A stretch of 64,000 nt of DNA from Alphaproteobacteria bacterium (GTDB lineage Bacteria > Myxococcota_A > UBA796 > GCA-2862545), in assembly GCA_020632885.1 (NCBI GenBank), contig JACKEQ010000010.1:1-64000 (forward strand), read 5' to 3'. The translations under genes were made by a program, and so were the position numbers. Positions within the stretch are counted from its first letter, which is position 1, and every line of letters begins with the position of its first letter. The notes under the pieces were generated by a model that saw only the letters and a program-made list of their open reading frames with translations, was not told the origin of the DNA and ran no database searches. Positions 8,451 through 18,037 of the stretch are shown piece by piece.

Positions 8451-8810
8451 ATGACCGAGCTGCGCACCGAGGTGCACGAGCTGTTCCACCAGTTCATGAC
8501 GGACGACCTGGAGAGTCCCGAGGCGCTCCGCGCCGGTGTGGCTGCCCATGCCGCCCAGGGTCGAGCCCTCGGTGCGCGCAGCGGCTCGGTGGACCTGTGG
8601 TTGATCGGCCACCTGGAGCGTTCGTGTGCCCGCCTGCTCGACGCGTGGCCCGGCCTGTCCGACGACGACCGCCACCTGGTGCAGGCGGCCGTCCGCTACT
8701 TCGTCTGGCAGGAGGACGAGGAGGACGACTTCTCGTCCGTGGTCGGGCTCGACGACGACCTGGAGGTCGTGGAGCACGTGGCCGGGCGTCTCGGGATCAG
8801 CCTGGAGTGA
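8451..8810 (+). CDS. Small soluble protein with DUF1232-like segment
   Basis: This 119-residue acidic protein is all-helical by appearance. The C-terminal segment YFVWQEDEEDDFSSVVGLDD resembles the DUF1232/YkvA pattern (Y-hydrophobic, D, P-D, VxGxxDD), but the prolines are replaced by acidic residues and the stretch is too polar to be membrane-embedded, so the likeness may be chance. GAGGAG precedes the ATG. A GGTACGGT element at 8425-8432 could be its minus-ten region. The end overlaps the convergent peptidase gene by 14 bases. The function is unknown. Confidence 0.65.
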   Translation: MTELRTEVHELFHQFMTDDLESPEALRAGVAAHAAQGRALGARSGSVDLWLIGHLERSCARLLDAWPGLSDDDRHLVQAAVRYFVWQEDEEDDFSSVVGLDDDLEVVEHVAGRLGISLE

Positions 8811-10473
8811 CCATCCGGGCCCGGAGCCTGCCGAGGCCCATGGAGCCCTGTTCGAGCAGCGTGGAGTGGAAGTCCCGGAGCGTCGCGCCCGGTCGGGCCA
8901 TCCAGACGTCCCGGGCCTCCCGGATCACCCGCTCACCCACCTTGTACGCGATGGCCTGGCCGGGCCACCCGAGGTAGCGCACCACGTTGTCGTGGGCCGT
9001 GCGGGGCGCCAGCATGGCCCGATCGCGCATGGCCTCCACCGCCAGGTCGAAGGTCCAGCGCTCACCCGGGCGGAACGGGGCGTCCTCGGGGATGTCGAGC
9101 TCGAGGTGCAGCCCGATGTCCACCACCACCCGGTAGGCCCGGGCGAGCTCGTTGATCCGGTAGCCCAGCTCCAGGGCCGGATGGTCGAGGAAGCCGAGCT
9201 CCAGCATCAGGCGCTCCGCGTACAGCGCCCACCCCTCGGCGTGTCCGGTGTTGTGCGCGAACAGCCGGTGGTGGCGGGACAACCGGTCGGCGAGCAGGAT
9301 GCCGGTGCCGAGCTGCAGGTGGTGCCCCGGGAACCCCTCGTGGTAGGCCGTGCTGACCTCGTGGAACCACGGGATGTCGCGGTCGCCCTCCAGCCGGTAG
9401 CACACGGCACCCGGTCGCGTGCCGTCCTCGCTGGGCGTGCGGTAGTACGCGCCGAGCGGGCCGCCGGGAGGCGCCAGGAGGACGTCGATGGACCGCAGCG
9501 GGCCGGGCACGTCGAAGTGCTCACCGTGGAGGCGCGCGACCGCGTCGGACTGGAGGGCCCGCATGCGCTCGAGGAACGCGTCGGGTGTGGGCGCACACCA
9601 GGTGGGGTCGGCTCGAAGGCCCTCCACCGCACCGGAGACCGTGTCGTGGCCGAGCTCGGCCACCAGCGCACGCATGCGCCCTTCGATGGCCCGCACCTCC
9701 TCCCAGCCCCACGCGCTCGTCTCCAGCGGATCGACCACCATGCCGAGGTGCCGTGCGGCCTCGCGGGCGTAGCGTTCGGCACCCACGGCGTCGCGCTCGG
9801 GGGCCTGGGGGAGGTAGGTGGACGACAGCCAGTCCGCCAGCTCCCCGAAGGCCCGATGGGCGCGCGCCACCCCCCGGGCCAGGTCTTCCGAGCGCTCGGG
9901 GGCCACGGTGGTGCCGAGGTCGGCGGCCACCGCGAAGGCCGATCCGTGGGATCCGTGCTGCCGCGCCTGTTCGACGCCCTCGAGCACCTGCCGGCGGGCC
10001 ACCACGCGTCCGGTGGCCAGGCCTTCGGACAGCCGCTCCCTGTAGCCGGCGAGGTAGCCCTCGAGGCCGTGCAGTCGGGCGACGAGCGCGTCGACCTCCC
10101 CACCGTCGCGCGGTGCCGAGGACTCCACGACGAGGCCGGGGATCTGCAGGCCGGACGCGAGGATGTTCAGGTCGAACAGGTGGTCTCCCGACTCCAAGCG
10201 GCCGAGCTCGAGCTCACAGGCGTCCCGCAGCACGTCGGCCGCGAGGGCGTCCCAGCGGTCCCCGACGGGCGCCGCATCCAGCTCGCGGAGCGTGTCGCGC
10301 CACAGGGAGCCCAGGGTGGCCGTGCCCTCCGGTGTCAGGTCGTCCCATCCGGCCAGGGTCCCGCCCACGCCGTAGAGGCTCGCCGTGCCCGGCGCGGTCT
10401 GGACGATCCGATCGACCAGGTCGGACGCGAGGGTGAACACGGGGCTGGGGGATCGGTGCGATGTCGGGTCCAT
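8797..10473 (-). CDS. DUF885 family metallopeptidase-like protein
   Basis: This 558-residue protein matches the DUF885 family, thought to be zinc-dependent carboxypeptidase-like enzymes. The diagnostic motif HEGFPGHH lies at residues about 378-385, and the second family motif EGWALYAERL begins near residue 413. It contains the YHE and GHHLQLG surroundings expected for a gluzincin-type site. No signal peptide is seen, so it is probably cytoplasmic. The AGGAAA site upstream of ATG 10473 supports this start. It is convergent with the small gene at 8451 and divergent from 10551. The length is normal for the family. Confidence 0.85.
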   Translation of the reverse strand: MDPTSHRSPSPVFTLASDLVDRIVQTAPGTASLYGVGGTLAGWDDLTPEGTATLGSLWRDTLRELDAAPVGDRWDALAADVLRDACELELGRLESGDHLFDLNILASGLQIPGLVVESSAPRDGGEVDALVARLHGLEGYLAGYRERLSEGLATGRVVARRQVLEGVEQARQHGSHGSAFAVAADLGTTVAPERSEDLARGVARAHRAFGELADWLSSTYLPQAPERDAVGAERYAREAARHLGMVVDPLETSAWGWEEVRAIEGRMRALVAELGHDTVSGAVEGLRADPTWCAPTPDAFLERMRALQSDAVARLHGEHFDVPGPLRSIDVLLAPPGGPLGAYYRTPSEDGTRPGAVCYRLEGDRDIPWFHEVSTAYHEGFPGHHLQLGTGILLADRLSRHHRLFAHNTGHAEGWALYAERLMLELGFLDHPALELGYRINELARAYRVVVDIGLHLELDIPEDAPFRPGERWTFDLAVEAMRDRAMLAPRTAHDNVVRYLGWPGQAIAYKVGERVIREARDVWMARPGATLRDFHSTLLEQGSMGLGRLRARMVTPG

Positions 10474-10550
10474 GTCGTTTCCTGTCGCCCTTGTGGACGT
10501 GGTTTGGGGCAGCGGCTAGGGAACACGCGAACTTCGTGTCAGGGATCCGG

Positions 10551-10979
10551 ATGTCCGTCCGTCCTTCCGTACCCGCCTCGCTCGTCGCGGTCCTCACCTG
10601 GATCGTGCTGCTGGCGGCCACGGTGGGGCTCTCCGTAGGCACCCGCCCCGCACATGGCACGTCGATCCTGGAATCCGAGACGATCGACCTCGCGGCTGAA
10701 GTGCCCGTCGTCGAGATGGGGATCCGGGCGCTGGACTGGCTGGTGATCGCCGACGAGGCCGAGATCACCGACCCGGTCGAGGACGACGACGCCGATTGCA
10801 CCGAGGTGGACGCCTCGCCACCGCCCTTCGCCCACCGTGGGCCCGTGGCGGCGGCCTTCCCGTGCCCCCTGCTCGCGCGGGGTGTGCGTCCCCTCATCTG
10901 GCCGCCCCAGAAGGTGCGCTCCACGCAACTCGAGCTCGCCTTCGCCGCGCGGGGGCCCCCGGTCACCGTCCGGGCCTGA
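10551..10979 (+). CDS. Small single-span protein upstream of efflux operon
   Basis: This 142-residue protein starts with a signal or anchor segment (ASLVAVLTWIVLLAATVGLS, residues about 8-27), then an acidic stretch and a Pro-rich C-terminus with two Cys. I know no family. The ATG at 10551 is preferred over an upstream in-frame ATG because AGGGATC lies just before it and the signal helix follows directly. It is 222 bases ahead of the efflux pump gene on the same strand, with two hairpins in between, so it may or may not be co-transcribed. Confidence 0.5.
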   Translation: MSVRPSVPASLVAVLTWIVLLAATVGLSVGTRPAHGTSILESETIDLAAEVPVVEMGIRALDWLVIADEAEITDPVEDDDADCTEVDASPPPFAHRGPVAAAFPCPLLARGVRPLIWPPQKVRSTQLELAFAARGPPVTVRA

Positions 10980-10985
10980 GACTCA

Positions 10986-11006
10986 CCCCGGCCACGCTCG
11001 CCGGGG
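10986..11006 (+). terminator. Stem-loop just after the small membrane gene
   Basis: CCCCGG at 10986-10991 pairs with CCGGGG at 11001-11006 across a 9-base loop, starting 6 bases after the stop codon at 10979. There is no T run, so if it terminates transcription it is not a classical intrinsic terminator. Confidence 0.3.
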
Positions 11007-11079
11007 AGAGACCGAGCTCGAGACCGGAGAGCCGTACGCCGCCCGGCGCACGTGTGCTCCGGAGAAGCAGCGTTGCAGG

Positions 11080-11101
11080 GGGAGCCGAGTGGTCGGCTCC
11101 C
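11080..11101 (+). promoter_or_regulatory. Strong 9-base-pair hairpin upstream of efflux operon
   Basis: GGGAGCCGA (11080-11088) and TCGGCTCCC (11093-11101) form a perfect 9-bp stem with a four-base loop GTGG, 100 bases before the pump start codon. It could be an attenuator in the leader, a terminator for the preceding gene, or an operator. The sequence alone does not decide. Confidence 0.4.
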
Positions 11102-11201
11102 TTGGGGCGCGTGCCCGTCGGCCACGTCGGCCGGCGGACGCCCGCACCGGCACCCGTGCGAACGGACCCCACCCAGGGTCCCCGCCTACCGCGAGAACAC
11201 C

Positions 11202-14200
11202 ATGTTCCAAAGATTCCTCCAGCGACCCGTGCTGGCGATCGTCACCTCGATGATCCTGGTCTTCCTGGGTCTCCTGGCGCTCTATTCGCGACCGGTCTCC
11301 CAGTTCCCGGAGATCTCGCCGCCGCGCGTGATCGTGACGGTCGCCTACCCGGGGTCGAGCGCCGAGGTGCTCGTCCGGTCCACCCTCATCCCGCTCGAGC
11401 GGTCGATCAACGGTGTCCAGGGGATGAAGTACATCATCTCGGACTCCACGAGCGCCGGCGAGGCGACCATCCAGGTCATCTTCGAGCTCGGCACCGATCC
11501 CAACGTGGCCGTGGTCAACGTGAAGAACCGCGTCGACCAGGTCATCAACAACCTCCCGCCGCTCGTCCAACGCGAGGGTGTCGTCGTCTCCCGCGTGCAG
11601 CCCAGCATGCTGATGTACGTCAACCTGTACAGCACGGACGAGAACGCTGACGAGAAGTTCCTCTACAACTTCGCGAACGTGAACATCCTGCCGGAGCTCC
11701 AGCGGATCCGGGGTATCGCGAGCGTCCAGATCCTCGGGAGCCGGCAGTACGCGATGCGGATCTGGCTGAACCCGGACCGGATGCGCGCCTACAACGTGTC
11801 TGCCGAAGAGGTCATGGAGGCCATCGACGAGCAGAGCGTCATCGGCCGGCCCGGTCGGACGGGTCAGGCGTCGGGCAAGAAGGCGCAGTCCCTCGAGTAC
11901 GTGCTCGTGTACCCGGGACGCTTCAACAAGCCCGAGCAGTACGAGCAGATCGTCGTCCGTTCCAACGCGGAGGGCGAGCTCCTGAAGCTGAAGGACATCG
12001 CGGAGGTCGAGCTCGGCAGCGAGTTCTTCGACATCTACTCCAACCTGGACGGGCACCCTTCCGCCGCCATCGTGCTCAAGCAGAGCTACGGCTCCAACGC
12101 GTCGGAGGTCATCGAGGCGGTCAAGGAGCACCTCGTCGAGATCGAGCACTCCACGTTCCCCGCGGGCATGAAGTACGCCATCAGCTACGACGTCTCCGCG
12201 TTCCTGGACGCCTCGATCGAGAAGGTCGTGCACACCCTCGGTGAGGCCTTCGTGCTCGTGGCCCTCGTGGTGTTCGTGTTCCTCGGCGACGTCCGGTCCA
12301 CGCTCATCCCCACCATCGCGGTGCCCGTGTCCCTGGTGGGCGCCTTCCTGTTCCTGCAGATCTTCGGGGTGACGATCAACCTCATCACCCTGTTCGCCCT
12401 CGTGCTCGCCATCGGCATCGTCGTCGACGACGCCATCGTGGTCGTGGAGGCCGTGCACGCGAAGATGGCCGAGGAGCACGTGTCGCCCTACCACGCCGTC
12501 CACGGCGTGCTGGACGAGATCTCGGGTGCGGTCATCGCCATCACGCTGCTCATGACGGCCGTGTTCGTGCCGGTCGCCTTCATGACCGGCCCCGTCGGCA
12601 TCTTCTACCGGCAGTTCTCCATCACCATGGCGTCCTCCATCGTGCTCTCCGGCGTGGTGGCCCTCACGCTCACGCCCGTGCTCTGCGTGATGATCCTGAA
12701 GCCCCACGACCACGGCACCCCCAAGCGCCGCGGGCCCATCCGGATCGCCCTCGACGCGTTCAACGCGGTGTTCGAGAAGATCACCGACGTCTACGTCGCC
12801 ATCCTGGAGCGCACGGTGAGCAGGTGGCCGCTCACCCTTCTCGCGTTCTTCGTGTTCACGGGCGGCCTGTTCATGGCCAACGAGATCACCCCGGCCGGCT
12901 TCATCCCGAACGAGGACCAGGGGATGATCTACGCCATCGTGCAGACCCCGCCGGGCACGACGCTCGAGCGCACGAACGCCGTCGCCCGCGAGCTCCAGGC
13001 CATCGCCGAGGAGATCCCGGACATCGAGTCGGTGTCGTCGCTCGCGGGCTACGAGATCCTCACCGAGGGCCGCGGATCCAACGCCGGTACCTGCCTCATC
13101 CAGCTCAAGGAGTGGCACCACCGGCACCACAACGTCCACGAGGTCATGGAGGAGCTCGAGGAGAAGGCCAAGGACATCGGCGCCATCGTCGAGTTCTTCG
13201 AGCCCCCCGCGGTGCCGGGCTACGGCGCGGCTGGCGGGTTCGCCATGCGGCTCCTCGACAAGACGAACTCCACCGACTTCCAGGAGTTCGACCGCATCAA
13301 CAAGGAGTTCATGGACAAGCTCGCGGAGCGCCCCGAGATCACGGGCCTCTTCACGTTCTTCGCCGCGAACTACCCGCAGTACGAGCTCGTCATCGACAAC
13401 GGGCTCGCGATGCAGAAGGGCGTGTCCATCAAGGCCGCCATGGACAACCTCGACATCCTCATCGGCTCCACGTACGAGCAGGGCTTCGTGCGGTTCGGCC
13501 GGTTCTTCAAGGTGTACACGCAGGCGGCCCCGGAGTTCCGGCGTCTCCCCTCGGACATCATGAAGCTGTACGTCAAGAACGACCACGGCGAGCAGGTGCC
13601 CTACTCGGCCTTCATGAAGATGGTCAAGACGCAGGGCCCCAACGAGATCACCCGCTACAACCTATACAACTCGGCCGCCATCCGCGGAGCCCCCGCCGCG
13701 GGCTACACGAGCGGTGACGCCATCCGCGCCGTCCAGGAGGTCGCCGCCGACACCCTGCCCCGCGGCTACGACATCGCCTGGGAGGGCCTGTCGTTCGACG
13801 AAGCGGCCCGCGGCAACGAGGCGGCGGTCATCTTCGCCGTCGTGCTCACCTTCGTGTACCTCGTGCTCGCGGCCCAGTACGAGAGCTTCATCATCCCGCT
13901 CGCGGTCATCTCCTCGCTGCCCGCCGGCATCTTCGGGTCGTTCCTGCTCCTGAACGCCATGGGGCTCGCCAACGACATCTACGCGCAGGTCGGCCTCGTC
14001 ATGCTGGTCGGTCTGCTCGGCAAGAACGCCGTGCTCATCGTGGAGTTCGCCATCCAGAAGCAGGCCACGGGGATGTCCGTGCGCGACGCGGCCATCGCGG
14101 GTGCAAGGGCACGCTTCCGGCCCATCCTGATGACGTCGTTCGCGTTCATCGCGGGCCTCCTGCCCCTGGTGGTCGCGACCGGACCGGGGGCCGTCGGCAA

Positions 14201-14372
14201 CCGCACCATCGGCTCCTCGGCCCTGGGCGGCATGCTCTTCGGCACCCTGTTCGGCGTCATGCTGATCCCGGGTCTCTACTACATCTTCGGGAGCTGGGCG
14301 GCCCGCCGTCCCAAGCTCGTGCGCGACGAGGTCAGCTCCTCGGTCACGGAGGAGGTCTCCCACCATGTCTGA
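11202..14372 (+). CDS. RND efflux pump, HAE1 family inner-membrane subunit
   Basis: This 1056-residue proton-driven exporter is the AcrB/MexB-type pump of a tripartite system. The N-terminus MFQRFLQRPVLAIVTSMIL is the usual first membrane helix. The proton-relay Asp pair sits in GIVVDDAIVVVE (Asp409-Asp410, matching AcrB D407/D408). The two large periplasmic loops, the second set of six helices and the late GLLGKNAVLIVEFA motif are all present, so the protein is full length. It begins the operon pump, outer-membrane factor, adaptor; the next gene overlaps by 8 bases. Substrates cannot be inferred; the HAE1 class typically handles drugs, dyes and detergents. Confidence 0.95.
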   Translation: MFQRFLQRPVLAIVTSMILVFLGLLALYSRPVSQFPEISPPRVIVTVAYPGSSAEVLVRSTLIPLERSINGVQGMKYIISDSTSAGEATIQVIFELGTDPNVAVVNVKNRVDQVINNLPPLVQREGVVVSRVQPSMLMYVNLYSTDENADEKFLYNFANVNILPELQRIRGIASVQILGSRQYAMRIWLNPDRMRAYNVSAEEVMEAIDEQSVIGRPGRTGQASGKKAQSLEYVLVYPGRFNKPEQYEQIVVRSNAEGELLKLKDIAEVELGSEFFDIYSNLDGHPSAAIVLKQSYGSNASEVIEAVKEHLVEIEHSTFPAGMKYAISYDVSAFLDASIEKVVHTLGEAFVLVALVVFVFLGDVRSTLIPTIAVPVSLVGAFLFLQIFGVTINLITLFALVLAIGIVVDDAIVVVEAVHAKMAEEHVSPYHAVHGVLDEISGAVIAITLLMTAVFVPVAFMTGPVGIFYRQFSITMASSIVLSGVVALTLTPVLCVMILKPHDHGTPKRRGPIRIALDAFNAVFEKITDVYVAILERTVSRWPLTLLAFFVFTGGLFMANEITPAGFIPNEDQGMIYAIVQTPPGTTLERTNAVARELQAIAEEIPDIESVSSLAGYEILTEGRGSNAGTCLIQLKEWHHRHHNVHEVMEELEEKAKDIGAIVEFFEPPAVPGYGAAGGFAMRLLDKTNSTDFQEFDRINKEFMDKLAERPEITGLFTFFAANYPQYELVIDNGLAMQKGVSIKAAMDNLDILIGSTYEQGFVRFGRFFKVYTQAAPEFRRLPSDIMKLYVKNDHGEQVPYSAFMKMVKTQGPNEITRYNLYNSAAIRGAPAAGYTSGDAIRAVQEVAADTLPRGYDIAWEGLSFDEAARGNEAAVIFAVVLTFVYLVLAAQYESFIIPLAVISSLPAGIFGSFLLLNAMGLANDIYAQVGLVMLVGLLGKNAVLIVEFAIQKQATGMSVRDAAIAGARARFRPILMTSFAFIAGLLPLVVATGPGAVGNRTIGSSALGGMLFGTLFGVMLIPGLYYIFGSWAARRPKLVRDEVSSSVTEEVSHHV

Positions 14373-15828
14373 TCGAACCCGAAACCGGCTGAGGCCGGTA
14401 GCCTGGGCTCTGTTGTGCGCCGCGCTCTCCGCGTGTGCACCCACCCTGCAGCAGGTGAGGCCCCGCAGCGTCCAGACCCAGCTCCCGTCGAGCTGGGGCG
14501 ACACGAGCGACAGCACGAACGCCGTCGACACCTCGTGGAGCGACTTCTTCGCGGACGAGGACCTCGCCGCCCTCATCCGCGAGGCCCTCGAGAACAACCG
14601 GGAGCTCGGCATCCTCCAGCAGGAGGTGTTCATCTCGAACGCCGAGATCCTCGCCCGCCGCGGGGAGTACCTGCCCAGCGTCGGGGTCGGCGGCTACGCC
14701 GGCATGGAGAAGGTCGGGCTCTACACGAGCCAGGGCGCCAGCGACGCGTCCACCGAGATCGAGCCGGGACGCGAGGTGCCCGAAGCCCTCGGCGACCTCC
14801 AGCTCGGCTTCAGGGCCTCCTGGGAGATCGACATCTGGAAGCGCATGCGGAACGCCACGAAGGCCGCCCGCCTCCGCTACCTCGCCAGCATCGACGGACG
14901 GAACTTCGTCGTCACCCAGCTCGTCGCCGAGATCGCGAGCTCCTGGTACGAGCTCATGGCCCTCGACGCCCAGCTCGAGGTGGTGGACGTCAACATCGGG
15001 CTCATGCAGGAGGCCTTCGAGGGCGTGAAGGTCCAGAAGGAGGCCGCCCGCACCACGGAGCTCGGCGTCCAGCGGATCGAGGCGGAGCTCCTGAAGAACC
15101 AGGCGAGACGCTTCGAGATCCGCCAGCGGATCGTCGAGACCGAGAACCGGATCAACTTCCTCTGCGGTCGCTTCCCCCAGCCGGTGGCGCGGCCGAAGGG
15201 CACGTTCGCGACGCTCTCGACGGGGCCGGTGGCTCCGGGGATGCCCACCCAGCTGCTCGAGAACCGGCCCGACGTGCACGCGGCCGAGCTCGAGCTGGAG
15301 GCCGCGAAGCTCGACGTGAAGTCGGCGCGGGCGCTGTTCTACCCGTCGCTCGCGTTCGATGCCGAGCTCGGGCTCCAGGCGTTCTCGCTGCAGAAGCTCG
15401 CGAAGACCCCGGAGTCCCTGCTCTGGAGCGCCGGTGCCGGGCTCCTGGCTCCCCTCGTCAACCGCGCCGAGATCCGCGCCACCTACGCGTCCGCCAACGC
15501 GCGGCAGATGGCCGCCGTGCTGGCGTACGAGCAGACCGTGCTCAACGCGTACCGCGAGGTCGCGAACCAGCTCGCGATGATCGAGAACCTCGGCTCGGCC
15601 TACGAGCTGAAGCAACGTCAGGTCGATCGGCTCGACGAGGCCATCGAGACGTCCGGGAACCTCTTCCGGTCCGCGCGGGCCGACTACCTCGAGGTCCTCA
15701 CCACCCGCCGCGACGCGCTGGAGTCCCAGATGGAGCTCATCGAGACCAAGCAGATGCAGCTCGCGGCCAAGGTCAACGCCTACCAGGCTCTCGGCGGCGC
15801 ATGGCGTCAGCCGGGGGCGAACGAATGA
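14365..15828 (+). CDS. TolC/OprM-like outer-membrane efflux lipoprotein
   Basis: This 487-residue outer-membrane factor forms the exit duct of the efflux complex. The N-terminus has a signal peptide with lipobox LSAC (Cys near residue 24), as in OprM/NodT proteins. Two long helical repeats with the family pattern are visible: ELGILQQEVFISNAEI and LLENRPDVHAAELELEAAKL, the second holding the RPD motif typical of this family. Asp-Trp-rich FFADEDLAALIREALENN at the start of the mature protein is also typical. It overlaps the pump gene by 8 bases, and its stop overlaps an ATG in the adaptor frame. Confidence 0.93.
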   Translation: MSDRTRNRLRPVAWALLCAALSACAPTLQQVRPRSVQTQLPSSWGDTSDSTNAVDTSWSDFFADEDLAALIREALENNRELGILQQEVFISNAEILARRGEYLPSVGVGGYAGMEKVGLYTSQGASDASTEIEPGREVPEALGDLQLGFRASWEIDIWKRMRNATKAARLRYLASIDGRNFVVTQLVAEIASSWYELMALDAQLEVVDVNIGLMQEAFEGVKVQKEAARTTELGVQRIEAELLKNQARRFEIRQRIVETENRINFLCGRFPQPVARPKGTFATLSTGPVAPGMPTQLLENRPDVHAAELELEAAKLDVKSARALFYPSLAFDAELGLQAFSLQKLAKTPESLLWSAGAGLLAPLVNRAEIRATYASANARQMAAVLAYEQTVLNAYREVANQLAMIENLGSAYELKQRQVDRLDEAIETSGNLFRSARADYLEVLTTRRDALESQMELIETKQMQLAAKVNAYQALGGAWRQPGANE

Positions 15829-15863
15829 GGCCCGCTCCCCGGGCCATGGGATTGGAGAAGACG

Positions 15864-16991
15864 ATGATGTCAATACATCGAGCGCGCAGGTGGACCACCG
15901 GGGTCTTCGCGGGTCTGGGCATGCTCCTGCTCGCCGGGGGGCTCACGATGGGCACCACGGGCTGCGGGAAGTCCGCCCATCACGCCGAGGAGCACGGGGA
16001 CTTCCCCGTGACCCACCCGCTCAAGAAGGGCACCGAGCTCACCAAGGAGTACGTGGCCCAGATCCGGGCCATCCAGCACATCGACCTGCGCGCCATGGAG
16101 CGCGGGTACCTCGACACCATCTTCGTGGACGAAGGCCAGCAGGTGAAGAAGGGTCAGCGCATGTTCCAGATCATGCCGATGATCCTGAAGGCCGAGCTGC
16201 AGAAGGCGAAGGCCGAGACCGAGTTCGCGGAGATCGAGTACAAGAACACCCAGGCGCTCCAGGAGAAGAACGTGGTGTCGCCCAACGAGCTGGCCCTCGC
16301 GAAGGCGCGGCTCGACAAGGCGCGCGCCGAGCAGATGCTCGCCCAGGTGCACCTGGACCTCACGGAGGTGCGGGCGCCCTTCGACGGCATCATGAACCGT
16401 CTGGAGGTCCGGCAGGGCAGCCTCGTCGACGAAGGCGAGCTGCTCACGACGCTGTCCGACAACAGCAAGATGTGGGTGTACTTCAACGTCACCGAGGCCG
16501 AGTACCTGGACTTCAAGATGCAGATGAAGAACCAGGGCGTCATCCCGGTGCGTCTGCGCATGGCCAACGGCAGGATCTTCCCGTACGAGGGCGCCGTGGA
16601 GACGATCGAGGCGGACTTCAACAACGAGACCGGCAACATCGCGTTCCGCGCGACCTTCCCGAACCCGGAGGGCCTGCTGCGGCACGGCGAGACCGGGAAC
16701 GTGCTGATGTCCTCGGCCATCGACGACGCCCTGCTCATCCCGCAGAAGGCCACCTTCGACGTGCTCGACAAGCACTTCGTGTTCGTGGTCGACGAGCAGC
16801 ACATCGCCCACCTCCGCGAGATCACCGTGCTGGAGGAGCTCCCGCACCTCTACGTGGTGGGCGAGGGCCTCGACGAGAAGGACGAGATCCTGCTCGATGG
16901 GCTGCGCAAGGTCCGGGACGGGCAGGAGGTGCACACGCACTTCGAGGAGCCCGAGACCGTGATGGCCCACCTCGACGTGCACGCCGAGTAG
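15864..16991 (+). CDS. Periplasmic adaptor (membrane fusion protein) of efflux operon
   Basis: This 375-residue adaptor joins the pump to the outer-membrane factor. It has an N-terminal signal with a Cys in MGTTGCGK (probable lipidation), a lipoyl half-motif (GYLDTIFVDEGQQVKKGQ), a helical hairpin rich in Ala/Lys/Glu (residues about 110-165), the second lipoyl half with VRAPFDGIMNRLEVRQGSLV, and beta-barrel and membrane-proximal domains. ATG 15864 is chosen because GGAGAAG is 4 bases upstream; an earlier ATG at 15825 overlaps the previous stop and is possible. The adaptor lies last in the operon, whereas most RND operons start with it. Confidence 0.92.
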   Translation: MMSIHRARRWTTGVFAGLGMLLLAGGLTMGTTGCGKSAHHAEEHGDFPVTHPLKKGTELTKEYVAQIRAIQHIDLRAMERGYLDTIFVDEGQQVKKGQRMFQIMPMILKAELQKAKAETEFAEIEYKNTQALQEKNVVSPNELALAKARLDKARAEQMLAQVHLDLTEVRAPFDGIMNRLEVRQGSLVDEGELLTTLSDNSKMWVYFNVTEAEYLDFKMQMKNQGVIPVRLRMANGRIFPYEGAVETIEADFNNETGNIAFRATFPNPEGLLRHGETGNVLMSSAIDDALLIPQKATFDVLDKHFVFVVDEQHIAHLREITVLEELPHLYVVGEGLDEKDEILLDGLRKVRDGQEVHTHFEEPETVMAHLDVHAE

Positions 16992-17007
16992 GCGGACGGG
17001 CGCGGCT

Positions 17008-17985
17008 CTACGGGGTCGCGCCCAGCCCGAACACCCAGGTCGCCCCACAGGTGAACCCGAGTGTCTCGCTGTAGGGCGGGCTCACGCCATCCTGGTAGAC
17101 CACCGCGGACCCGCCCAGAGCGCCCTGCAGCGCGCAGTCGGTGCGGAAGCCACTCGGGGACGCCACCACCCAGTCGTACCCGATGCCGACGCGCGCGAGC
17201 GGCAGGAGCCGACCGGGCACGCCGGACACCTGGACGATCTGCTCGTGGTCGACGTAGTCCTCACCGTCGTCCACCCGCCAGTACATGGTGGTGGACTCGG
17301 CCTGCCATCCCGGCAGCGTCTGGAAGCCGAGGCCTCCGGCGACGGTGAGGCGGTGGGCGAACGGGGCACGCAGGCGCAGGTCCAGCGCGGGCTGCACGGC
17401 GAGGGCCGCGCCAGGACGCCCGAACGGCTCGTTCTCGAAGTAGATCGAGGAGGCGGGATCGTCGACGCCCAGCCGCCACTCCCGGGCCGCGCCCTGGAAG
17501 ACCGCACCCACATGCAGATCCGCGAGCGCGTGGACCTTCAGGGTGGCGCCAAGGTGCATGCCGACGATGCCGTTCGTCCGGACGACGCTCGACAGGAGCA
17601 CCGGCTCGGATGCGACCGTCGGGGCCAGCTCCGAGATGTGCCTGGCGGAGAGCCCGAAGCCCGCACCGCTCAGCACGCCGAGCTCCGTGGAGAAGCGGGG
17701 GGTGTCCGGCATGGCGCGCACCGCACCCTCCCCCGGAGGATGCACGCGCTGGCGGCTGTAGCCCTGGGCCTTCATGCAGGCCCAGAAGAGCTCCTGGTTC
17801 ACCTTCATGCCGCGGCTGGCGCGCGCTCCGGTCGCCCGGCTCACGGACGCGTCCTCGCCGTAGAACGCGTTCTCCTTCATGCACGCGTACACGTCGGCGT
17901 CGCGCTGTCCCGGCTCGGTGTCCGGGCGGGTCCAGTGGTGGGTCGCACAACCCGCGAGGATGGAGGTGATGAGGACGGCGCGCAT
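17008..17985 (-). CDS. Predicted outer-membrane-type lipoprotein
   Basis: This 325-residue protein has a short signal and lipobox (ITSILAGC, Cys near residue 13). A Cys-containing segment follows (DADVYACMKENAFYGEDA and FWACMKAQGY), and then a long beta-rich region with alternating hydrophobic and Gly residues ending in CGATWVFGLGATP, compatible with a small beta-barrel. A longer start at 18039 would also give a lipobox-like LAASAC and would overlap the divergent gene start, so the N-terminus is uncertain. It is convergent with the efflux adaptor gene at 16 bases. The function is unknown. Confidence 0.65.
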   Translation of the reverse strand: MRAVLITSILAGCATHHWTRPDTEPGQRDADVYACMKENAFYGEDASVSRATGARASRGMKVNQELFWACMKAQGYSRQRVHPPGEGAVRAMPDTPRFSTELGVLSGAGFGLSARHISELAPTVASEPVLLSSVVRTNGIVGMHLGATLKVHALADLHVGAVFQGAAREWRLGVDDPASSIYFENEPFGRPGAALAVQPALDLRLRAPFAHRLTVAGGLGFQTLPGWQAESTTMYWRVDDGEDYVDHEQIVQVSGVPGRLLPLARVGIGYDWVVASPSGFRTDCALQGALGGSAVVYQDGVSPPYSETLGFTCGATWVFGLGATP

Positions 17986-18037
17986 CCCGAGTCGGTAGCC
18001 GCTGCACGCCGACGCGGCCAGGAGCGTAGCATCCGGC

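Noticed and set aside
10983..13586. Long minus-strand open frame opposite the RND pump
   Set aside because: Asp/His/Glu/Arg-rich low-complexity text without domains, opposite a clearly conserved pump gene.
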